This document shows, in pieces, positions 8,674 through 15,560 of a DNA stretch of 21,825 bases (positions are counted from its first letter, which is position 1; each line of letters opens with the position of its first letter). Below the pieces are notes generated by a model, which saw only the letters and a list, made by a program, of their open reading frames with translations, did no database searches and was not told where the DNA came from. A program made the position numbers and the translations under genes. The stretch lies in NCBI GenBank assembly GCA_003427395.1, contig BFEA01000060.1, positions 83,868 to 105,692 on the forward strand, written 5' to 3'. The DNA is from Chara braunii (Eukaryota; Streptophyta; Charophyceae; Charales; Characeae).

Positions 8674-9140
8674 CACGAATTTCAACGGGATCAGGCGGGA
8701 GAAGAGGCTGGGTAGGGGTTTTGAACGAAGGCGAATCCAGATCTACTGTTAGTTTTGGCGATGGGTTAGTAGGATGAAAGGTAGTTGAGAGAAGGGGTAC
8801 GCGGAGCTATGGAGGAGAGTGAAGGAGTAGAAGAGTGAAATCAAGGTAACCCAACCATTTCATGACCGATTTTGACGATTTAAAGTGCTAGATCGAGATT
8901 TCTGAGGCGGGCGAAACCAGCTCGAACGTTAGTTTTAGTGTTAGAATGACAGGTTAGGAGTTAGTAAGAAGAAACGTCGCGCAGGAGATGGTGGAAACGT
9001 GAAAGAAGAGATATGAGGGAGAGTTGGACCCACCCGTTTCTCAACGAGATCAGGCGGGGAATGAAGAGTTTCAGGGGCTTTAAGGTCAGGCGATCCTGTA
9101 TTTGAGGGTAGATCTAGCGGTGTAGTAGTTTTGGATTGTG
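8674..9140 (+). repeat. Tandem ~178-bp repeat in the LTR, about 2.6 copies
   Basis: Diverged units begin at 8674 (CACGAATTTCAACGGGATCA), 8852 (CAACCATTTCATGACCGATT) and 9031 (CACCCGTTTCTCAACGAGAT), spaced 178 and 179 bases. Shared later landmarks include GGCGAATCCAGATCT / GGCGAAACCAGCTCG / GGCGATCCTGTATTT-like text, a GTTAGTTTT(G/A)G block and a purine-rich AGAAG(A/G)G tail. A damaged earlier unit may extend back to about 8547. The spacing is stable although the sequence has drifted a lot. Confidence 0.7.
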
Positions 9141-9585
9141 TGTAGTGCGGTGGTATGTATGATTGAACCTGACCGTGATGCTGGCCAGGTACTTTCACCA
9201 TTAAGAACGATCACGCATGAGACAGGTGCGGATCCGATAGAGGCGTAGTACCACTCGTACCCCCCTATGCTACATCGAACGAGAAACGCTCTCGGCTGGT
9301 CCACCTCTGCGATTGCATCTGATCAACTTTCGTATTGTGGACTGGTAGCTCGGCAGGTATACGCCCACCGAAGAGAGGTGACAACTCCCGTAAGGTGGAG
9401 GTAAGTCGTACCTCGCGTAGGCCCTATCCTGTCGTAGGGGCTTGCGAGAGGTATGGCTGGCGCACTCGGTCGGAGCGGCTTGCGGAAGCTTCATGTATGT
9501 ATCGCGACGAGGATTAGGATCCAACTCCTGCGTGACGCGGTCCCGCGCTACCCTTGAGTAGTGCCGGGCCGATGCGCTCGACAGG

Positions 9586-9604
9586 TGGCGCCGTTGCAGG
9601 GGAT
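9586..9604 (+). promoter_or_regulatory. Primer-binding site complementary to tRNA-Asp 3' end
   Basis: TGGCGCCGTTGC followed by AGGGGAT is the reverse complement of the 3' end of plant tRNA-Asp (...ATCCCCGGCAACGGCGCCA) with a single mismatch at position 13. It sits two bases after the CA end of the 5' LTR, where minus-strand DNA synthesis would start. This fixes both the LTR boundary and the plus orientation of the element. tRNA-Asp priming is known from some plant Ty3/Gypsy groups. Confidence 0.85.
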
Positions 9605-9885
9605 AACGGTTGCCTGTCGTTGTCCCTGGTGGAACGACATCCGGGTATTAGAGTAAGGAGAAATCAGGCACGAATGAGAAAATCTGAGTAAACCTATAAG
9701 TAGGGATGTATGAGGTTTGCATGATTATGTGGATGGCTAAGATTATTATGTGAGAAGACTCATGATGGAAATAGGCATTATTGAAGTAAGTCCTAGAATG
9801 AAAAGAATAATAGTGTCAGCCGAGTCGGGAATGTTTAGGGACTAAGCGATTAGTCCAATAGGGTGGTGATGAACTAAGATGCTGA

Positions 9886-10434
9886 GTGAAGTTTTGGCTC
9901 TTACCCTTTCTTATAACAGGAAAGTTAAGCGAAAGACAGGCGGCCAGAATGTCGGAGGAAAGGCGAGAGAACAGGCCTCAAAGATTTGATACGCCTGAGT
10001 ATGTGTCTGAGATGGGTGATCTGAGAAGTAGGCTGGGATCTTGGGCTACTGGGTCTGGTTCTGGGGAGCGAGCTCCTGAGACTAAGCAGCAGGAGGTCGT
10101 CAGCACCTTGGTGGGATCCCCATCATCACCTCTGCCGCAGTCAAGGAAAAAGAAGTTCAAGAGGAAGGTTGATCAGCTCTGCTTCTTTTACAAGAAGGGC
10201 ATACATTGGGCCCTCGAGTGCCCTAAGTTCCTCAAGGACAAGACATAAGGGAAGGTCTCAGAGAATGTAGGGAAGATGTATGATAGACAGGGCCGAGTGG
10301 TGGAAAGGTCTGTTGACGGAGGTAGAGCACAGTTATATAGGCAGAACCAGGAGGAGATGAGTGAGTGGGGACTGGTTTACCTAAGTATAGATAACTCTTT
10401 GGATATTGTAGATAGAGTTGAATGTTATATATAA
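9886..10434 (+). pseudogene. Decayed gag remnant with broken zinc knuckle
   Basis: The frame starts at ATG 9886 (alternative ATG 9949) and lies about 300 bases downstream of the primer site. It encodes a hydrophilic protein with a Lys/Arg-rich stretch (KKKFKRK, residues 88-94) followed by a CCHC-type zinc knuckle at residues 99-112. The pattern CX2CX4HX4C is kept except that the second ligand is Tyr102, so metal binding should be lost. A TAA at 10246-10248 stops it after 120 codons. The same frame then stays open for another 61 codons to 10432-10434 with sensible composition, so the stop looks like a point mutation in a longer gag end. The bulk of a normal Gag (the capsid region) is missing, and no protease or polymerase follows. 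Confidence 0.65.
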
Positions 10435-11480
10435 AACTGGATACTTGGCTGTGTGATTACTTTTGCCTTATTTTTATCAGATGCTGAGCACTTACGCTCG
10501 AGGGTGTACATATAAGGGACTACAACGTACGACTCCCATTTGAGTATCGGCGTATATATGTTTTGGCTTGGACTATCAAAGTCAATAAAAAGTCCCATTA
10601 CATTTGTTGATAAGGTGATTGACCATGTACTATATTACGAGTGACTTGGGTAGACCCAAGCGAGTCGTAAACCTGGACCATAATGTGTGTTTTTAAAGTG
10701 AGATAATTCATCCTGAGTGTGTGTTTGAGTCAAGTACTACCTGGAACTATTCTTTGTATATGACGATCATAATCACTCTTACACGTGTGGTTTTATCCTG
10801 ATGTATGATGATTTTTGGGTGAGAGGTGTATTGGAAACGTCTCACATGTTTTGTGTTTTGTAAAAGTGAATGAATGTGAACTATCTACTCTTCGGTATAC
10901 TCGTGCGACCTGCCCACAGGCGGGTGATTGGGGCGGGTATAACGAGAGGAAGCACAGTCTGTTTTAGTGAAAGTGTGAGAATCCTAAGAGATTTGTGAGT
11001 CCTTGATACTCGAATGCTTGTCATGCCAAATGTTTATCGTTGAGTTGTGACGAGGACCCATAAGTTGGTCTCTCAGTTTGAGTTGTTTTATGATAGGGCC
11101 GCCTTTTATGAGAAGACAGTCCTTTGCTTGTTGAAAGACTCATTTTTCAAAAGGGGAGAGGTTTTAATAAGAGGTTGTATGGAAGTTCATCCTAGAGAGA
11201 GACGGATGGCTGGGAGACCTATTTAGTGAGACCTCCTTCATATGAACGGTGGTTAATAGATTTCATGGCATGGAAAGTTGAGTTTGAATGATAAAGTCTG
11301 ACGAGAAGAACCATATTGTTGCTTGGCCATTGTTGAAAGTTCTTAAGAGGTCGCAAATGGGTTCATTCGGGAGATGTCAATGGGATGTGTGACTTTCTTG
11401 CTCTGATCAAGTAGGGCAGTCACGGCCTTGTGAGTCTAGCAGTGATTTTATTTTGTGAATGTGGAGAGGGTGCCATGTTT
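10435..11480. other. Retroelement internal domain, non-coding, with isolated hairpins
   Basis: No reading frame of note and no pol motif is visible. There is a two-part hairpin at 10635-10670: TTACGA...TCGTAA outside, CTTGGG-TAGA-CCCAAG inside, with an unpaired internal loop between them. Another lies at 10900-10946, where CTCGT...ACGAG encloses CCTG-CCCA-CAGG. This is the position where protease, reverse transcriptase and integrase would lie in a complete element. Confidence 0.6.
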
Positions 11481-12209
11481 CTCTGTGTTGTCCCACAGAG
11501 GACTGGTAAATACCCTTTATGTGCGACAGACCTCTGCGTAGTCCCGCAGTAGGCCTGTATTGTTGCGACACACCGTCCAACCACTCGTGCTAATCTTCGG
11601 GCATTTATGATAATACCAAGCTAACGGTAAAGTTTAGCATCACTAGGGCGCAACCCCTAGTGCCGGCTGCTGGTCGACGTAACCTGAACAACGGGTCTAC
11701 GTCGTGCCAAGGGAGTAAAGACGTAAAGGGGTGTGGCCCCCTAGAAGGGTTTTGCTCCTGCAGACTGGCGTGGGATAGAAGTCGAGTCGAGTCTTGTTGA
11801 GTCCTGATTGAATGCTTATCAGGAGAGAAAGTCTATCGCGGCGCAACCCGCGAGGGCACTATCGCTGAATTAATAACCGCGGTGGGTCGTAGACCTGGCA
11901 TGATCACCCAGACTACGGTGGGCCAAGATGGAGACCTAGCCTGCCTGTACTAGACTGCAGGAGGTATATTGAGGGATTGCTGAAAGAAGGCGAAAGTGTC
12001 TTCTAAGGTCTCGGTTACGGTCTGCGTCCTTGGTCATAGTCCTGCTCGCAGGGTAAAGACCAAGGATACTTAACGAGAAGCCGGCGGTTGTCTAGGACGA
12101 AGGGGAGAGGATGGGTGAGAGGGGCCGCAGAGACTTATGCTGTCGTACGTATGTCCATTACACCGACATCCTAGTGTCAGGGCAATGGAGACCCAGGTTG
12201 GAACCCTGG
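11481..12209 (+). other. Hairpin-dense structured region of the retroelement RNA
   Basis: At least seven clear hairpins occur within about 730 bases. CTCTGTG-TTGTCC-CACAGAG (11481-11500) and CTGCG-TAGTCC-CGCAG (11534-11549) share a T(T/A)GTCC hexaloop. CACTAGGG-CGCAAC-CCCTAGTG (11641-11662) and TCGCGG-CGCAAC-CCGCGA (11836-11853) share an identical CGCAAC hexaloop on unrelated stems. Each of the latter is followed by a longer stem: CGACGTA...TACGTCG (11675-11704) and CGTAG..CTGG...CCAG.CTACG (11888-11917). Then come TCCTTGGTC...GACCAAGGA enclosing CCTG-CTCG-CAGG (12027-12066) and CCAGG...CCTGG (12193-12209). Conserved loops on different stems point to selection on RNA shape. I know of no named RNA family with this layout. 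Confidence 0.65.
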
Positions 12210-12335
12210 CAGCATATAGTTATAAGGGTTTGGATTATTGAAGGCCTCAACCCTGAGTCTGTCGGCTAATCGGATTGGTTCTCTTCTCGTCAACATTTGG
12301 AGTCTTGGAAGGATTTATAGCTTTTTTATTTTGCG

Positions 12336-12355
12336 AAGCGACGGGGACGTCGCTT
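12336..12355. repeat. Perfect 8-bp hairpin just before the 3' LTR
   Basis: AAGCGACG (12336-12343), loop GGGA, CGTCGCTT (12348-12355). It ends 17 bases before the 3' LTR, where a polypurine tract is expected. The only purine-rich text close by is the GAAGCGACGGGGAC of this hairpin. A much better purine tract (GAAGGGGAGAGG within 12098-12127) lies about 250 bases upstream. Confidence 0.75.
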
Positions 12356-12372
12356 AATATGGTCTGGTAAGC

Positions 12373-13014
12373 TGTCGGTGCGAATACCCTGACAAGGGTA
12401 TCCGCCCTGGGTTTTACAAGTGACAGGAAGGGAGTTTAAGAGTCTAAGTGTACCGCGCGAGTCGCGGCTAAGTCTGTTGGGTTACATTAATAGGGTGGTT
12501 GACTAGAGTAGAGCGTGAGTGGGCGCGCCGTCTTGAGGAGCGCGTGTGATTCTCCCGTTTGATTAAGCAGCCGGCCTAGTTGGCCGACCTGATTTTTTTT
12601 ATTATTAGAAATAAAAGGTTTGTTGTTTAGGATGGTTGACCACTGATAGGCCTGACGTACTAGGTGGGGCGCGAGGTAGCCACTACACGATGGGATAAGC
12701 CAATGCGGAAGCCTAGTGACGGCATGCTTAGTTGGAAGAAGGAATGAGGGCCTGGCTGTTTTCCTAGGCCTAGGGGCTGCGCAGCACCCATTTATATATG
12801 ATACCGCGCGCATTGGTTTCAGGCTTGGGCTTAGCCCTATAGGTCATGGTACTGGACTTGCACGACAGAGGTACGGGGATCGACACCGGCAGGGGGCGGC
12901 GCTGGAGCGGCGGAGAATTGAAGGCGCTGAGGGGTTGAGGGTCCCGCGAGACTATCCCCCTTAGTTTTGTCGGGGGATCCCTAACGCGGGCCCGTTTGAT
13001 TCAAGCTTTTATTG

Positions 13015-13050
<36 letters not shown>
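12373..13050 (+). repeat. 3' LTR, truncated by assembly artefact
   Basis: It begins TGTCGGTGCG and follows the 5' LTR base by base with scattered substitutions and small indels, including the same hairpins and a (TA)15 array at 13020-13049. The match runs to C at 13050, equivalent to 7537 in the 5' LTR, and stops exactly where the adapter starts. The remaining ~2 kb, which would include the U6-like segment, is absent. The divergence between the two LTRs suggests an old insertion. Confidence 0.88.
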
Positions 13051-13052
<2 letters not shown>

Positions 13053-13088
13053 GTCTCTTATACACATCTAGATGTGTATAAGAGACAG
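13051..13088. other. Nextera mate-pair junction adapter (assembly artefact)
   Basis: CTGTCTCTTATACACATCT (13051-13069) is the 19-base Tn5 mosaic-end sequence used in Nextera libraries. It is followed immediately by its reverse complement AGATGTGTATAAGAGACAG (13070-13088). The head-to-head pair is the circularisation junction of Nextera mate-pair libraries. It is not genomic. It cuts the 3' LTR mid-sequence, so the DNA on its two sides need not be adjacent, or in this relative orientation, in the chromosome. Confidence 0.97.
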
Positions 13089-13117
13089 ATCCCACCAGCT
13101 ATTAAGTCGTTAGTGGA

Positions 13118-13212
13118 GAGATGAGTCCATACTGAGTGACAGCACCCTTTGTTGTAGTATAGCTTCAATGGAGACGAGTCCATGCTGAGTGACAGCACCC
13201 TGTGTTGTAGTA
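13118..13212. repeat. Tandem pair of 42-base repeats upstream of the LdpA-like gene
   Basis: The unit starting GAGATGAGTCCATACTGAG and ending TTGTTGTAGTA (13118-13159) is repeated at 13171-13212 with three or so changes (GAGACGAGTCCATGCTGAG...). Period is 53 bases, with a 11-base spacer. It lies about 420 bases before the first ATG of the gene, so it is in its promoter or 5' leader region. Confidence 0.85.
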
Positions 13213-13631
13213 GGCGGTTTCTGCTGCTGCCCCCTTCACTTTGCTGCACTGGAATTGCATGCCACAACATCTTATTGGGCTTTTTGATTCGGCTGTCGTA
13301 GAATTTCATACCCCGGCATCATCGTGGCCATCGATATTGCAAATCAACCGCAATAGCTTCTTTGTGTTTGCTTGCTTCTTGGGCATTTGACCATCCCCTC
13401 AATTTAAGTGGGTAGGAGAGGGTTTCCAGGTTTGTGGCCCGGAGCGCGCGTGCGAGGGGAAGAACATATTACAGAAGGTGCAGTCTTGTTCAGGGAAGAG
13501 GCAATCTTGGTCTCTGATGAAATGGCGTATACCCTAAAGAACTGAGGGTTGACAGGGTACTGGCTGTTGTTCCAGGAAGTAGCATCTGGTCCATCAGAAA
13601 TGGCACTCGTGGGTGCAATCGTAACAAGCGA
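13213..13631 (+). other. Upstream region of the LdpA-like gene
   Basis: No separate gene is seen. The frame of the downstream gene stays open back to a TGA near 13517 but contains no earlier ATG. CTGTTGTTCCAG|GAAGT near 13562-13580 would make a good splice acceptor, so an unseen upstream exon is possible. No clear TATA box could be assigned. Confidence 0.4.
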
Positions 13632-15560
13632 ATGCTAGAGAAGCCATGCCGTTGCCTGTTTGCTTCCTTTCTCGCCGGTAACCGGGGGCAGGGAGCGGGT
13701 GGGGGTGGCGGGGGGGAGGAGGACGAGGTTATCGAGGAAGAATCTATGCAAACAGGGAGGATGCATCTGGCTCTTCATAGCCACGGGGTAGTTGCGAGCG
13801 GGTTAGTATGGCAGCATTCTTTCCTCCCTCTAGGAGCAGCTTTGCTCCAAAGGCCCAGGCATGCAGGTGCGAGGTGCAACAGGGACCACCACGGTGGCCG
13901 CTTTTGTATGGTTTCCTCTGCTGGATCTTCAATTGCCATAGACAGGAGAAGCAGTGTCCATCGGTGGTTACGCAATCAGTCTTTTCGATCCTCGAGTGGA
14001 GGATGTCTGTTGGGTTTTGAACACTCGACTGGGGCCGCAGCCGTTGCACGTGCAAGATTTGAGTCGTCTGCGGACTGGGACACACTTCTGCCAATTGCAG
14101 AGTTGGTCGTGTGCACAGGCGGATCGGTTTCGTCTTTGTCGCCAGAAGATTCCTTGAAAAATGCGACGTGGACAAAACTCATATGTGGAGCCAGTTTCGA
14201 GGACGTCGTGGATGTCCGCAACCTTTCACTTGTATATACTTTGGTAGGGGTGGATTGTGTGGACTGTGCTGCAGACCCGGCTGTGGTAAGTGCTGTGAAA
14301 GAAGGGGTCGATGCAGCCATGGCGTTGGCTGCCTTGATAGGCAGTAGGAGTGATGGCGGGACAAGTGGGCTACGGTTACGGCGCCCCTGGATCATGGTTA
14401 GCATCAACGACCATGAAGATCCACATTTTCGGAAGGCGGAGTTCGATGTGACTCGGTGCCCTAGCGACTGCCAGCGACCATGCGAGCGGGTCTGTCCTGC
14501 AGCTGCCATTTGGTTCCCGGACAAATTTCTTTCGGAGGAAGTGCGTATACAGAGCGGGGAGGACACAGAGGCAGCACGGATGGCGCAAAGGTCAGAGCTC
14601 ACAGCATTGCCTGCCGAGGGCGTTGAAGGTGGCGTTGTTCAAGAAAGGTGTTATGGGTGTGGAAGATGTGTTCCGATCTGCCCGTACGGGCTGATTGATG
14701 CGCGCTATCACCTGCGCGATGTGGAACATGTTGGCCAGCTGCTCTCTGCAGGCGAAGTCGACGCTGTTGAAATCCACACGAGGACAGGGTATTCCCCCTC
14801 GTTTGTGAACCTGTGGAAGGGCCTGTCTCGACGTGTGGGAGGTCTTCGTCTTGTTGCCGTTAGCGTGCCGGATCTCGGCGAGGAAATGGTTGATACTATG
14901 ACCGACATGTACAACCTGATGCAGCCTGCAGTCCATGACCGGCTTCTCTGGCAGCTTGATGGGCGGCCCATGAGCGGTGATATTGGTGCCGGGGCAACGA
15001 TGGCAGCTGTTCAGCTGGGAAAACGCATTCTCAAGTGCAATTCACGCCCCCCAGGGTACTTGCAGTTGGCCGGAGGGACAAATGCACATACGGTTGCCAG
15101 TATGAAGGCAGCGGGTATCTGGAACGGTAAGAGCGAGATAGTGGCTATGGCAGAAGTAGACAGCACGGGTAGCATTGCTGGTGTAGCGTACGGGGGATAT
15201 GCAAGGAAAATAATGAGGGGGGTTTTGAAAGCAGCCCAAGACCGCAAGTGTGAAACGAACAGGGCAGAGGGAATGCCCATGCAACTCAGCCCAGCTGTCT
15301 CTTTATCGTCTGGAACAGAAGGCGCAGCAGGAATGGTGGAGGTGTTGGCGTCAAGACAGCCCCCAGCGAGCCAGCGTGATCAGGTTTTCAAACGTCCGAA
15401 GGATGGGAACGAGTTAATGGCAGATACAGTTAAGGGTAAAAGTAGTCAGAGGCTGGAAACAAGTCCAGAGCTTCTGCTTGAGGCATTGCGTTTAGCGGCT
15501 GCATTGGTCGCACCGCTGAAGGGTTTTCAAATTCCGAAGAAAAGGCTTGTGGATGTGTAA
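13632..15560 (+). CDS. LdpA-like 4Fe-4S protein, probably plastid-targeted
   Basis: The 642-residue product matches LdpA (light-dependent period modulator A), an iron-sulphur protein tied to redox sensing of the circadian clock in cyanobacteria. Its role in plants is not settled. Residues ~180-235 carry the LdpA start (KLICGASFEDVVDVRNL, GVDCVDCAADPAVV). VSINDHEDPHFRKAEFD follows at 256-272. The first cluster motif is C276-x3-C280-x3-C284-x3-C288-P; the second is a classic C340-x2-C343-x2-C346-x3-C350-P. The LdpA C-terminal domain spans ~360-535 (DGRPMSGDIGAGAT, GYLQLAGGTNAHTV, IAGVAYGGYARKIM). The tail ~608-632 (SPELLLEALRLAAALVAPLK) is also family-like, after a loose insert. Residues 1-~145 have no bacterial counterpart. 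The stretch at 20-38 is Gly-rich then acidic, unlike a transit peptide, whereas from Met39 (13746) or Met44 (13761) the sequence is basic, Ser/Ala-rich and acid-poor. The true start may be there. No intron interrupts the frame. All cluster cysteines are present and the frame is intact, so the gene is probably functional. Confidence 0.9.
   Translation: MLEKPCRCLFASFLAGNRGQGAGGGGGGEEDEVIEEESMQTGRMHLALHSHGVVASGLVWQHSFLPLGAALLQRPRHAGARCNRDHHGGRFCMVSSAGSSIAIDRRSSVHRWLRNQSFRSSSGGCLLGFEHSTGAAAVARARFESSADWDTLLPIAELVVCTGGSVSSLSPEDSLKNATWTKLICGASFEDVVDVRNLSLVYTLVGVDCVDCAADPAVVSAVKEGVDAAMALAALIGSRSDGGTSGLRLRRPWIMVSINDHEDPHFRKAEFDVTRCPSDCQRPCERVCPAAAIWFPDKFLSEEVRIQSGEDTEAARMAQRSELTALPAEGVEGGVVQERCYGCGRCVPICPYGLIDARYHLRDVEHVGQLLSAGEVDAVEIHTRTGYSPSFVNLWKGLSRRVGGLRLVAVSVPDLGEEMVDTMTDMYNLMQPAVHDRLLWQLDGRPMSGDIGAGATMAAVQLGKRILKCNSRPPGYLQLAGGTNAHTVASMKAAGIWNGKSEIVAMAEVDSTGSIAGVAYGGYARKIMRGVLKAAQDRKCETNRAEGMPMQLSPAVSLSSGTEGAAGMVEVLASRQPPASQRDQVFKRPKDGNELMADTVKGKSSQRLETSPELLLEALRLAAALVAPLKGFQIPKKRLVDV

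Larger units (their letters stand above)
6859..9583 (+). repeat. 5' LTR (~2.7 kb)
   Basis: It begins TGTCAGTGCG and ends CTCGACA. The first ~680 bases are duplicated at 12373-13050. The shared part has conserved perfect hairpins: ATACCCT-GACA-AGGGTAT (6870-6887), CCGCG-CGAGT-CGCGG (6939-6953), CGGCC-TAGTT-GGCCG (7058-7072) and ATCCCCC...GGGGGAT (7441-7465). A (TA)15 array lies at 7507-7536. The unshared part carries a U6-like sequence, a 15-bp hairpin and a ~178-bp tandem array. Small frames across the LTR have no recognisable domain and I treat them as non-coding. The end was set by the CA dinucleotide and the adjacent primer site; without an intact 3' LTR it cannot be confirmed directly. 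Confidence 0.8.
6859..13050 (+). mobile_element. LARD-like LTR retroelement (non-autonomous, tRNA-Asp primed), 3' end cut by adapter
   Basis: Two direct repeats start at 6859 and 12373 and match at roughly nine positions in ten for about 680 bases. The first continues to 9583, where it ends in CGACA. The terminal TGTC/GACA pair is a proper short inverted repeat, so I take 6859-9583 as a full 5' LTR of about 2.7 kb. Two bases later comes a primer-binding site for tRNA-Asp. The internal domain (9584-12372, about 2.8 kb) has only a decayed gag remnant and no protease, reverse transcriptase or integrase. Long LTRs, a largely non-coding internal domain and strong predicted RNA structure fit the large retrotransposon derivative (LARD) class. 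The zinc-knuckle and the tRNA-Asp site suggest a Ty3/Gypsy parent. The 3' LTR stops at a sequencing adapter, so its remaining ~2 kb and the target-site duplication are missing. Confidence 0.85.

Noticed and set aside
11641-12066. CRISPR-like array suggested by repeated hairpins
   Set aside because: The stems differ in sequence and spacing is irregular; there are no identical direct repeats, and the context is a eukaryotic retroelement.
13744-14971. Antisense frames (up to 208 codons) opposite the LdpA-like gene
   Set aside because: They are shadows of a GC-rich, well-supported sense frame and show no known motifs.
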